DNA of 64,000 nt from Maratus speciosus. Lineage: Eukaryota; Arthropoda; Arachnida; Araneae; Salticidae. Location: positions 260,893,696 to 260,957,695 of the forward strand of contig OZ010793.1 of the NCBI GenBank assembly GCA_963932465.1, in the 5' to 3' direction. Numbering within the stretch: the first letter of the stretch is position 1; every line of letters begins with the position of its first letter. The position numbers and the translations under genes are program-made. The notes beneath the pieces were generated by a model, which did no database searches, had not been told where the DNA came from, and saw only the letters and a program-made list of their open reading frames with translations. Below are positions 22,538-33,084 of the stretch, one piece after another.

Positions 22538-24634
22538 CACAGTGGTACGTTTTGATGATCTAGGTGGGCAAAATTCATTTTTCCGATTATCTCGGAATTT
22601 GACAAAACCGCGTGTACTGGTAGCTGAATGTCTGTATTTTCGAGATCCGTACGAGTTTTGTCGAAAAAAATCGGAGGTGTCGATTAATTATGACCGTAAA
22701 GAAGCCATTTGCGAAGTTGGTTTGATTGTGTTCCAAAAGTTGCACTAGCTTCCTCTAAGTTTGAAAGCATGTCGTGAATATTCTGTTTTATTTAAAAACA
22801 CGAGTTTGCTGAACATATGCCACAGGTTTGTGTCAAAATCAGATTCAACCGATTTTTGTTTGAAAATAAGCGATATTAAACCCACTTAACCACTTTTTTC
22901 AAAGGTTGTAATTCTGGATGATCCTTGATGTTTACAAATTTCATCTTGGCTTTTAACATACTATTCAGCATTATTCAGCAATAAGCATTTTTTAAAATCA
23001 AAGTGCCATTCCTAAAATATTGAAAAATTAAAAAAACTCCTGCAGATGTCTGCAGATCATTAAGTTTTTATCAATAAACAAGGATCATATTAACTTGCAG
23101 TGCATGTATGTATGTTTAGTTCAAATCTTGCTCATCAAATTTAAACCAGTTTTAATTATCTGATTGATCCGAAACAATGAAAGCATGTGCAATCTGAATG
23201 ACAATACAATACTGTCATAATTTAAAGAACGTAGAAGTTTGTTTAAAATACTGTTTCTACAAGGCTTCACAAAAATTTAGATTAAAACTTGCAAGTTAAT
23301 TTTAATTCAATTTCAATAATCTGATTGAGCTGAAACTTTGCTCAGGATATGTAGTTCTGATGACAATGCAATATTATTATAATTTATGGAACACAGCAGT
23401 TACGCTTTTTTTTACAGGGCCACGTAAAAATTAGTTCAAATCTTGCAGGACAATTTTAAACCACTTTCAATTATCTGATTGAGCTGAAACTTTGCCTACA
23501 TGTGTTTTTCCGATGACAGTTCTATTAAATTATAATTTGACGAACGTAGAAATTATGCATTTGTTACAGGGCCACACAAAAGATCGCGGAAAGATTATTG
23601 CTAAAAAGCAGAAATTTTAATTAAATTTCAGCAAAATTACTATAGGTTATTGAGATGCACAATAGCATTTTTTGAATTGAAAACAAAGTGCGTAATAGTT
23701 GTATTTCTTTTACAGGGACACATAAAAATTTCGGATACATTACCGTCTATATGCAGAAATTTTATTTCAAATTGAATAAAATTTATATAGGTTATTTATT
23801 CACACAGCAGCATTTTTTCAACCGAAAATAATTTTGGTAGCATTTATATGTTCTACAGGGTACCACAAAACATTAAAGTTTTTTTAAATATGATTTTATT
23901 TAAAAAAATTAGTTTTTTTCAGGATGACTACACAAATTTCTCAAGCAATTCTGAGTAGACAAAAATACAAAAAAGAAATGAATGTTAATGTACATGAGTG
24001 CATTAAATTGTTTTTACTTAATTGTAAAATAAGTATGTTTAACGCATTATTTGTAATGCATTATACAGGGTGCCCAATAAAGTCGTTCCAACACTCTTAA
24101 TTGCCGAACGGTTGCAGCTATAGTCATAAAAGTGGCGTCTAGGTATAGTAAAGTGGCTATGCGCTACCAGATGAGACCGCTTCCAGCGCCACCTGGTGCA
24201 AAACAGCAGAGTTAGTATTCCTATCTCGAAAACGAGATTCATATTCAGAACGAAATTCATTTAGCATTCATATTCACAAGGTGTCGTCATTCATTTTTAT
24301 CCCATATTTCGAACCGTTTTCGCGATAGGAACGCTAATGCCGCCATTCTGTACCAGTTAGCGTTGTAAGCGGTCTCATCTAGTTGCGCATATCCTCTTTA
24401 CTATACCTAGACACCACGTTTATGAATATAGATGCTGTCGTTCGGCAGTTAAGAGAGTGGGAACGGACTTTAGTGGGCACCCTGTATTTTTATTTTAAGA
24501 CATTGTTGTTAAATAACCAAATATTTATCACTTTTTGAGTATTTTATTAGTGATGCATTAAAAAAACAGCAAAAATTAATTAAACTTCAACGAAATAATT
24601 TTGTCCACCTAGATCGTCAAAACGTCCCACTGTG
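22538..24634. mobile_element. DNA transposon-like element with CACAGTGG termini
   Basis: The left end CACAGTGGTACGTTTTGA is mirrored at the right by the complement CACAGTGGGACGTTTTGA. The match extends about 38 bp through GATCTAGGTGG. The interior holds about five tandem units of 145-160 bp, marked by CTGATTGAGCTGAAAC and ACAGGGCCAC (for example 23415, 23569, 23713 and 23858), and a nested MITE at 24066-24484. Termini starting CACAGTG occur in Transib and some Chapaev/CACTA-like families. No TSD or transposase could be seen, so the class is open. The 77-codon frame at the left end is probably not a gene. Confidence 0.6.
24066..24484. mobile_element. TA-target palindromic MITE (CAGGGTGCCC family)
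   Basis: Perfect 10-bp termini CAGGGTGCCC and GGGCACCCTG are flanked by TA (24064-24065 and 24485-24486). The arms pair along most of their length, including GCGGTCTCATCT and its complement. It contains no gene and is inserted inside the CACAGTGG-terminus element. Confidence 0.85.
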
Positions 24635-24649
24635 GGGGGCTGGAAAAAG

Positions 24650-25640
24650 ATCTTTTTAGGTAGATTTCGTAAGAAATACTACCTATTGCAGTCGTTACCA
24701 TGGTGCGACTTTTGAAAAATTCCTTAATAACTTTTCAATACATGACCCCAGGAACCCAAAACCACCCCCACCTAAAAAGTTTATATATATATATGTATGT
24801 ATGTACTAAATTTTGTCCGCACGATAAAAGTCGCAATTATGCACGGATTGTCCTCAAACTCGCCAACAACTTTGATATGGCTAATATCTCGGCGGGGATT
24901 GAAAATAGGCGAAATCGGCACAAGAATGTGGAAATGGGGAAGGTTCAAAATTTTGAATACTGTCTTAACATGATTCTGATAAAACCAGCTCTTACACAAC
25001 AATGGCAGGAAAAAAATAAAAGTTTTTCGTTATAGCAATTGCCAACAATTAAAAAAAAAAAACAATAAAATTCTCACCCCAACAATTATTCTTCTATTGC
25101 AAAAATTTCACGTGTAAAATTAAATAGTTTGACAAATTGAAAACAAATTGAATATTACGTCATAAGTTTTCTAGAGCAAGATTTCAGCATGAAAGCTGAA
25201 AATAAAATAAATAGTTTGACGAATTAAAAAAATATGTATATTGCGTCATATTGGAAATATAATGGACCTCAGCAGGTGAATATGTAACGTCATGTGAGTT
25301 TGAAGAAACGTATTAAAACATGATAAAAACCAGACTATGGAAATATTAACATATTTTAACACTTTAAGGTTCTCTGAATTTTTTGTAGCCATTTTTTAAA
25401 CCTATTCCATATACATGTGTGTGTGTATTCGTGTATATTATAATTTTCACAAAAAGTTTAGCTCCCTACAGCTATTTTAGCCAGACATACAGCAGTAACA
25501 TATTTTAACACTTCGAGGTTCTCTGAATATGCTTTATGAAGAAACTGAGTTTATCTCTAATCTTGATTTAAGTTTTGTTGGTGAATTTAATACTTAACTT
25601 CGAAATCTACCTCCGCCTGTAGGCCCGGGCCGGCAGGGAT
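24650..25640 (+). repeat. repeat family G, copy 1
   Basis: Begins TTTTTAGGTAGATTTCGTAA and ends CGAAATCTACCTCCGCCTG followed by a GGCCCGGGCCGGCAGGGATT block, so its ends are inverted relative to each other. It contains CCAAAACCACCCCCACC followed by a (TA)n/(TATG)n tract. A second copy follows directly and a longer copy in minus orientation lies at 53385-55880. Reading frames here match between copies only because the DNA is duplicated. Confidence 0.65.
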
Positions 25641-25690
25641 TTTTTATTATATGACCCCAGGAACCCAAAACCACCCCCACCTAAAAAGTT

Positions 25691-25723
<33 letters not shown>

Positions 25724-26535
25724 GTACTAAATTTTGTCCGCACGATAAAAGTCGCAATTATGCACGGATCGTCTTCAAACTCGCCAACAACTTTGAGATG
25801 GTTAATATCTCGGCGGGGATTGAAAATGAGCAAAATCGGGCCAAGGTAATGGAAATAGGGAGGGCTCAAAATTTTGAATATACCGTCTTAATATGATTCT
25901 GATAAAATCAGCTCTTGCACAACAATGACAGGAAAAAAAAATATTTTTCGTTATAGCAGATGCCAATAATAATAATAAAAAAAAGCAATAAAATTCTCAC
26001 CACAATAATTGCTTTTCTATTGCAAGATTTCACGGGAAAAATTAAATTAAATTAACAGTTTGACGAATTGAAAACAAATTGAATATTGCGTCATAAGTTT
26101 TCTAGAGCAAGATTTCCGCATGAAAACTCAAAGTGAAATAAATAGTGTGACGAATTAAATATATATATATATATATTGCGTCATATTGGAAATATAATGG
26201 ACCTCAGAAGGTGAATATATAACGTCATGTGAGTTTGAAGAAACTTATTAAAACATGATAAAAACCCGACTATGGAAATATTAACATATTTTAACACTTC
26301 GAGGTTCTCTGAATATGCTTTAGCCATTTTTAAACCTATTCCATATACATGCGTGTGTGTATTCGTGTATATTAGAATTTTCACAAAATGTTTACCTCTC
26401 TAGAGCTCATTCTTAGTGAAGGAACTGGCTTTATCTCTAATCTTGATTTAAGTTTTGTTGGTGAATTTAGTACTTAACTTCGAAATCTACCTCCGCCTGT
26501 AGGTCCGAGCCGGCAGGGATTTTTTAGTTCGGTTT
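25641..26535 (+). repeat. repeat family G, copy 2 (direct neighbour of copy 1)
   Basis: Repeats most of copy 1 with small differences: the (TA)n tract is longer, and the 5' TAGGTAGATTTCG end is missing because the copy starts inside the unit. The shared right end is again CGAAATCTACCTCCGCCTG. A head-to-tail pair could come from tandem duplication or repeated insertion. Confidence 0.65.
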
Positions 26536-28430
26536 TTAATGAATGTTCGCCCCTGTATGGTTATTTATCCGAGCTTTTGTACTGCCGCTGTCAGTTTTTT
26601 GAAAACATAAAGAAAAATTACCGACTGGTTTTCAAACATTTTATACATAGGTGTAAAATATTTTTCTACATGCGCTCTGAAATTTTCAAATCGATATCTT
26701 AATTAGTTTTCTTAATTTTAGCTGATTAGTGAAAATTTTTAATTTCTTCCATTTCGGCTGATGAATCAGGTTCAGATGTGCGCGATTTTGCCATTTTCTG
26801 AAAAAAAAATGCGTTTTTGATGAGTGTTTAATTAATATTCTCAGCTAATTATAAAAAAAATTGGAAATCTCAGCCTCATGTGCATCAGGACCTGTCTTGG
26901 ACAGCACTCGCACGAATTTTCAGACTTGCACGTGCGGTAGATATTTTTATCCATTTCCGTCACACAAACACACACATAGATTGGTGTTCATGCTGATTTT
27001 TGAGTTCTTTATTCCATATGAATATTTTCGTGTCATATGGGAGCTTCTCTGAGCCAATGCAAAATGGATTTAGCTGAAGAACAAATAAAGATATTATTTC
27101 TTCTTTATTTGAAATTTCATTTTTCCGTCGAATTGGCATTGAGAAAATCCAAATAATAAAATGTGCGCGGCCTATCCCCAAATTTTTCTTTCTTAAATCG
27201 TATAAAAAACAAAGTAGGATTTTTCAGTCTTCCTAGTACGACCAGTACAAATGGCTGTTTTTGTTGTTTTAAAAGTAAAATATATTTAGTATATACCTAA
27301 ATTCAGCGCATATGCATTAGAGAAAAAAACTATAACTACATCTGTCTATGTAAGGAATAACTGGAGATTAATGGGAGAAATGAATTTTACTTGGAAATCT
27401 CTTTGTGGAGTGAATTCATTTATTTTGTCGCTGCATCTCACAGTCATGTCCGTGAGTTCGATCGGATGTCTCACCAGCTATTTACGTCCATTTCGGGACC
27501 TACATGGTCCGTAGGTTGGGCGAGCATCTGAAATCTAATCTTTTTCGTGCGCGTTCTTGCCAATATGTTGGTAATATTTTCCAAGAGAGGGAGAAGGTAT
27601 ATCAATTTGGGAAAAACATTTAGTTTAATTGATTAATTAGCTCTTGATTGACATGTGGTCAAGATCCGCGAAATTCCCAGGATCTGTGACATGAAAGGCT
27701 TTAACCATATAAAAAGTTAGTTTTCGTAATTTTTATAAAATTGATTTTTTACTTTAAATAATGCCACAACCTGAATATTTACCTCATTTGAAACGTTTTT
27801 GTAATTGGAACTATATGTCTGCGACCAACGGTTGAGAAATTAAAGGTCGGCGATAGATAACATATTGCACTCTGTATATGGGTATGTATCTCTCTATAAA
27901 TATCTGACCATTGTTATGCGACTGCACTTGAATGAGCATCGTGATTGAGCATTTGTTAAGGGTTTATTAAGATCTCGACCAAATTCGTTGGACATCTTGA
28001 TCCGCCATCCTGTTTCAAAATGGCGACCCCTTAAAAATTTCAAACTAAAATAAAAATATACAAAAAATATAATTTATTTTTCGCATAATCGTTAAGACTT
28101 GACAGAAGGATAATGGTATAGCAATTTGAAATTCTAGGGTGGCTGCACTTTTGAAACAGGAGATTTTTTTCCAAAATCGGGAGAATTTTAGGAGTTTTAG
28201 CAAATGTGGTTTTTTGAAAATTTATTTTCAATGTTGCTGCTCCCATACGTTTAAAACAACAGTTATATCCGTGAACGTTCCGCTAAGTTTTTTAAATTCC
28301 CATACAAATTCAAAGGAAGAGTGAACTTTCCTCCCGGTACAAGTCAAAAATACCTTTTTTTGTCTTGAGAGGGAGAAACATGTGGTTATGTTTTAATTTA
28401 GGAGGGGGGAAGGGGGTGTAAAATTTCTTC
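26536..28430. other. mostly unassigned DNA
   Basis: No gene was recognised. A tRNA-like fragment at about 27415-27545 is listed separately. The right part (about 28380-28466) grades into the GC-rich subterminal region of the hAT-like interval. Confidence 0.45.
27415..27545 (+). mobile_element. possible tRNA-derived SINE fragment
   Basis: CGTGAGTTCGATCGGATGTC resembles a tRNA B box, followed by a GC-rich stretch with GGGACCTACATGGTCCGTAG. No convincing A box or TSD was seen. Confidence 0.3.
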
Positions 28431-28476
28431 CCGCCCCGGGCGCCAAAAAATATAGCTACGCTACTGCTAACAGCAT

Positions 28477-28680
28477 TGTCAGAGGTTGCGTGTTATTAAT
28501 CTAAAGTTTAAAGTATTATTCTTTTATATAAAAACATTATTTATTTCACACATATAAAATAGCCACCTCTCGCGTGGATGACTCTTTTAGAACAACAACA
28601 AATAAAAGTCGGTTGCCATGCAACGAAAACAACTTATCAATTGAAGAAGAAGTGCGTGCCGATAAACCATGGACGCAACA
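28477..28680 (-). repeat. BEL element 3' LTR
   Basis: On the plus strand it runs from TGTCAGAGGTTGCG to CCATGGACGCAACA, so the minus-strand LTR has the usual TG...CA ends. The adjacent internal sequence at 28681-28697 is purine-rich on the minus strand (AAAAGGTGGGAGTG), which fits a polypurine tract. Confidence 0.9.
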
Positions 28681-28837
28681 CACTCCCACCTTTTGATTGT
28701 AGGACATTACAATCAAAACTCACATTGGTCAACAATATCATAAAATTCAAAATACATATACTTACATATCAAAGATAAATATACTAAGTTGAAAAAATAT
28801 AACGCTAAAAATTAAAGTTCAACTAAATAGAGTTTAC

Positions 28838-29987
28838 ATACAGTCCTGTCGAAATCTTGCAGGTAATTTGACAGTTCTACCACTTCTAGTAGTAACATTT
28901 TTGTTTTCTCTTAGAAAATATGGAGTTAAGGTATCTTCTGGTTTTGGTGCAAGATCAGTGAGCGAATCTCGATCAGAAGTAGGAACATTCGAGATAGGTT
29001 GCGCGATCGGCAAATCTGGAGTTGAGGTAAAAGTATCGCTAGATTGTTCATCTGAAGCTTGCTAACCAAATTTGATCTCTAATGGATATAGTTTACGAAT
29101 AGGTCGAATTATCTCTCCCGATGAAGTTTTCAATCTTGCAACACGTATGTTGCCATCCTTGCCGGTATAAAGTTCAAGAACTTTTGCCAATGGCCAGAAA
29201 GTTCGTTTTCTTGAATCACTCTCAACAAGGACTATATCATCAACGTGAATTTGCAAGTGTTGTCTACCACGTTTGTGCTGCAGCAGTTGCCCAAGATTTT
29301 CCACGCGAAAACGCTTTCTCAGATTCTCTCTCTTAGTAGGAGAGCTGTTGAACATTTTTGAGTAGGTATTTGAGGCACCCTGAAAATTTGTGCAACCCTT
29401 CTTTTGTAATGCCTGAATACAAAATCGAATGTCTGGCTGAAGGATCGTGGCCCAAAAATTGTGCCAGACACGTGTCAAGTGCCATTTGGCACTTGACACG
29501 TGTCTGGCACAGTTTTTGTGCCGACTAAAGTGTCTGTCATTTTCAAAATATTTTTTTCTAAGCATAAATATTATTCTGCCTCAATCTCAGCGTGCCTCAT
29601 ATACCTTTTTTGGGTAGTCAAAAAATGGCACTTGACACGTGTCTGGCACAGTTTTTGGGCCACAATCCTTCAGCCAGACATTCGATTTTGTATTCAGCCA
29701 TTACAAAAGAAGTGTTGCACAAATTTTCAGGGTGCCTCAAATACCTTCCCTAAAATGTTTAACAGCTCTTGGACTATCTGTGTTTGGAGGTATCTCTATC
29801 GCTTCTTTAAATCGTGCTTATCAATTAGGTTTAAATCTGCGACATCAATTGTCTGAATATTTTGTAAAAACATAGATGGCGTTAGAGGAATTGATGCATC
29901 AGGATCTTCGGAAATGTAAGTCAGAGGTCTTGAATTAATAACAGCTTCACATTCGTAAAGTACACTCATTAATTCTTCATAATTCAA
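28838..29987 (-). pseudogene. BEL integrase C-terminus and DUF5641-like domain, interrupted
   Basis: The minus-strand frame 29987-29796 carries the BEL landmark NSRPLTYISEDP followed by LTPSMFL. It then meets a stop and the foldback insertion at 29341-29770. The coding sequence resumes on the other side with a run of basic residues, HVDDIVLVES, the tryptophan motif FWPLAKVLELYTGKDG and RPIRKLYPLE, matching the C-terminal domain of BEL polyproteins. A stop at 29064 precedes a Ser/Thr/Pro-rich tail ending in a TRSGR...LPAR motif near 28860. The first about 85 residues of the 29565-29062 frame come from the inserted element and are not BEL sequence. Confidence 0.8.
29341..29770. mobile_element. 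foldback MITE inserted in BEL pol
   Basis: The arms 29341-29486 and 29624-29770 are inverted repeats, beginning AGAGCTGTTGAACAT on the left and the matching complement on the right, and identical at most positions over about 146 bp. The spacer contains an extra copy of the inner arm end (GGCACTTGACACGTGTCTGG). The frames on either side of the insert belong to consecutive parts of the BEL integrase/C-terminal region, which fixes the insertion site. The TSD is ambiguous (perhaps TCC). Confidence 0.8.
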
Positions 29988-31120
29988 TTCCTAAAACACG
30001 TCTTAAGAGATTTTTCACTATTCCAATAAGACGTTCCCAAAAAATCTTCCACCAAGCGGCGGAAGGAGAACTGAACTTCCATTGTATTCTGTTAAGTGTT
30101 GCTTCTTGTTCTACAGCAGACCAATCAATAGATTGAAACAAATTTGCAGTTCCAACGAAATTCAAGTCATTATCAATATAGATGATATTCGGACGACCAC
30201 GTCTAGCGATAAATTTTCTAAAACTCAGAAGGAAAGCTTTCGTTGACAAACATGTTATTAACTCTAGATGTATAGTACGATATACAGCGCAAGTGTATAG
30301 CACAATCCATGCTTTTCCTTCTCCTTTCAGCATTAAGGGGCCAGCTAGATCAACTCCTACTACTTCAAACGTCGAAGCATCCTTTATTCGATCTTCTGGT
30401 AAAGGAGCTGGTGGAGTTTCTAGAGATTTTGAATTATGTCTTTTACATCTTACGCATCTATTGATCACTTGACGAACAGATCTTCTACCATTTATAATCC
30501 AATATTTCTCTCTCAAGCAAGATAACAAAATTTGTATTCCGGCATGCATCATTTTCAAATGTGTCTCTCTGATGAGAAGCTCTGTTATTCGATGCTTTCC
30601 AGGAAGAATAATAGGAAACCTGAAATCATGTGTATCATTCCGTTCAGTTAGTTTGGTCTTGATTCTAAAAATACCTTCTTCATCTTTAAAAATATTCAAT
30701 GACTTTAAACTTTTAATATATTCTTCCGTTAGGGTTTCATTTTGAATAATTTTGATAATTCTTTTCTCTGCTTCATTTATTTCATTTACTGTTAGATTAC
30801 CCGTTCTCTGATTCTTTTGATTCTTTGAGTTGAACAGAAATCTTACTATCCAGCCTATCATTCTAACGATTTTCGTATAACTTGAAAAATAAGATAAAAT
30901 GTTATCACTTGCCAGTGTTTCGCTTACAACCAAGGTAGTGAATTCCTTCTTTTCCTTTAAAACGTCATCTTCGTTAAAGAATGTTTCAGATTTGGGCCAA
31001 TCCTTTTCAGGAAGTCGCAGCCAAGTGGGTCCCTCCCACCATCTCGAAGAAAGAAGTTTTGAAGCTGAGCATCCCCTCGAAGATAAATCAGCCGAATTGT
31101 ATTGGCCAGGGATATGCCTT
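29977..31120 (-). pseudogene. BEL integrase (zinc-binding and catalytic core)
   Basis: The open minus-strand frame 30933-29977 (318 codons) holds an H2C2-type zinc-binding region (HLKMMHAGIQ...CVRC) and the catalytic core: the first Asp in VVGVDLAGPL, the second in IYIDNDLNF, and the final Glu in FWERLIG. A BEL-type WWEGPTWL motif lies just upstream in another frame near 31040, so a frameshift separates it from RNase H. The usual glycine pair before the final Glu region (WGGFWER) is altered to WKIFWER. The enzyme would insert the cDNA into the host genome; this copy is broken. Confidence 0.85.
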
Positions 31121-31835
31121 CAGTCTTTTTCCTGAGTTAACTTACGAATTTCATATACTCTATTGCGTACAAATACTCCCCAGGAATCATCATTCTTTAT
31201 CCACTGCAACGCTGTTGCAGAGTCTGTCCAGAAATATTCTTTAATATTCTGAAGTTTGAGACTTCTTTTTAGAAATTCAGCTAAACGTGAACTTAGACAG
31301 CAAGCCAAAAGTTCTAATCGTGGTATAGATATTTCTTTCAAACGTGCTACTCGAGATTTAGACATCAGCAACTGTACAAAAACATCTTGGTTGGAATGGC
31401 ATCTTAAATAAACAACAGCAGCATAGGAAGTTTCGCAAGCATCTGAAAAGACGTGTAGACTCCTTCTCGAGCTACCAGTAAGAAAGGCATATCTAGGAAT
31501 TTCTACAAGGCGCAGCAGAGGTGAATCTTCCAACCATTTTAGGAATTTTCTTCTAATATCATCAGGTACTTCTGAATTCCAGCTCAATTTAGATTTCCAA
31601 CTTGCTTGAAGCATAAGTTTAGGTAATAGGGTAATGGGCAGGAAAATCCAATCGGATCGAAGATTTTTTGAACAAGTGATAATATGCTTCGTCTGGTAAC
31701 AGTGCTTAGGTAGATATCGGCTGTGGGTATGTAACAGCTAAGTGTATCAGTTGATCTATTCCACACCAAACCTAATACAGAAGATATATTTGATTCTGTA
31801 CATGAATCATCAGTGAAGCCTTCTGACTCTTGCAA
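31120..31835 (-). pseudogene. BEL connection and RNase H region, frameshifted
   Basis: Two overlapping frames (31835-31584 and 31614-31120) carry the post-RT BEL segment (SVLGLVWNRSTD, RRSILSLVQKIFDPIG) and then the RNase H core: LHVFSDACETSYAAVVYL, RLELLACCL and YFWTDSATALQWI. These supply the expected acidic residues. The frame change near 31600 is a small indel. The boundary with the RT frame lies at a run of nine C (31847-31855), a likely slippage point. Confidence 0.85.
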
Positions 31836-32800
31836 ATTGGTATGCTCCCCCCCCCTCGTAAGTCAAATTTGGCTTCTGCCATAACTTTTGTCGAAATATC
31901 TATAAACTGTTTCAATTCTTCTTTAGTTTTGACTGAAGTGACGCAATTATCGACATAAAAGGACGTACTGAGCTTTTCAACAATTTTTTCAATGCACGAT
32001 ACTGAGCTGAAAGAGGAACATACCTTTTCTAAATGAAAACGTAAAACTGCATTTGACAGAAATGGTCTGCAATTCAAGCCGAAAACGACTCTACAATGTT
32101 TAAACCCTTTTCTCTTCCCTTCTTTATCATACGATATAAACTTCAAATATTCGCGATCTGGTTTGGCTACTGAAATTTGAAGGAAGGCCTTCTTTATATC
32201 AGACGTTACCCCAATTTCTTCTTGGCGAAATTTCATAAGCACTGAAGGAATTTCTTCCAAAAAATTAGGCCCTTTCAACAACCAGTCGTTTAAAGACAGA
32301 TTCTTTTTGGTTTGCTTGAAGGATGCATCAAATAGAGGACGAGTTTTTGTGGTAGAAATTTCTTTAAATATACCACGATGAGGTAAATAGTGACCTGGAA
32401 CTTCTCTACTTTCTTCTATAATATCATTCGCCAACCATTCTTTGAATACTTCATTATAGGCATTTAATTTACCATCTCTTCTCAACTTGGAAGTGGTGGA
32501 TCTCAACCGTCTTTCAGCACTATTACTTGGAAGGTCAACTTTATTTTCTACCCAAGGAAGACTGACTTCATATCTTCCATCATCATTAATATGGGCTGTC
32601 TTCCTGAAATGACGCAATGCAGCTTCTTCTAACTCTTCCTGATTTTTACGTCCACAAGGACCAGTAATACCTATAGCTTCCAAATTCCATAAATTAGCGA
32701 TATCATCACATTGAGCTAACAGAGATGCGACACAACTGTTACATGTGGTTTTCCCATTACCAACCAACCTAAATGTGTCTTCATAGCGACGAGACCACAT
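31772..32800 (-). pseudogene. BEL reverse transcriptase region
   Basis: A 342-codon frame starts within the protease-RT linker (HFRKTAHI, DGRYEVSLPW) and covers the RT palm. TRPLFDASFK and VTSDIKKAFLQISV supply the first catalytic Asp. The catalytic box reads SFYVDNCVTSV, so the second Asp of the usual YxDD is Asn. The last about 20 residues (from LRGGG) are out of frame after the homopolymer at 31847-31855. RT copies the element RNA into DNA in cytoplasmic particles; this copy lacks a continuous polyprotein frame. Confidence 0.85.
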
Positions 32801-33084
32801 TTCAACTGAAACATCAATCCAGAAAATAATTTTCCAGCGTAATCAGCCCCTATTAAGATCTCTATTTGTGGAGAAGTCGCTCCCACATCGTGTAGCTGAA
32901 TACCTCTTTCTTGAAGCTCTTTGAAGCAAACACCCCTTTTCATTCTAGGAACACTACCGCAAATTACCGGTTGATCTAACACTTGTATATTGCAAGAATA
33001 ATTACCTCTGAATTCATTAATTTTCAATGTATAACATTTATGTTTTCTTCTATTAGTGCTTCCTCCAAACATCGTATGGAGCAA
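32716..33084 (-). pseudogene. BEL protease C-terminal part and protease-RT linker
   Basis: Continues the protease family domain (DUF1758 type) in a new frame: CYTLKINEFRG, then IEILIGADYAGKLF and THLGWLVMGK, which are landmarks of the BEL protease region. It overlaps the gag frame at 33024-33084, showing a frameshift at about 33050 that splits the protease. Confidence 0.8.

Larger units (their letters stand above)
17900..28466. mobile_element. hAT-like interval, 10.6 kb, with 8-bp TSD and many nested repeats
   Basis: CTAACAGC at 17892-17899 is repeated exactly at 28467-28474. The inner ends are inverted repeats, CAGTGGCGTAGCTA on the left and CAGTAGCGTAGCTATA as the complement of the right, each backed by a GGGCGCC-containing GC-rich block. 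These are classic hAT-type ends. No transposase frame is present. Most of its length is accounted for by separate insertions: a TA MITE, SINE pieces, an R1 copy, a CACAGTGG-terminus element with its own MITE, and two copies of repeat family G. An alternative is that the outer ends belong to two adjacent hAT elements, but the shared TSD argues against this. Confidence 0.65.

Noticed and set aside
22515..22748. 77-residue gene
   Set aside because: It overlaps the terminal inverted repeat of the CACAGTGG element, has no recognisable domain and no partner frame downstream.
24700..25896. two similar proteins of 111 and 81 residues
   Set aside because: The similarity comes from the duplicated repeat family G; no domain, and a (TA)n tract lies inside the frames.
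29500..29856. plus-strand 118-residue protein
   Set aside because: It is the antisense of the BEL region and of the foldback arms; its peptide duplicates the minus-strand reading because the arms are inverted.
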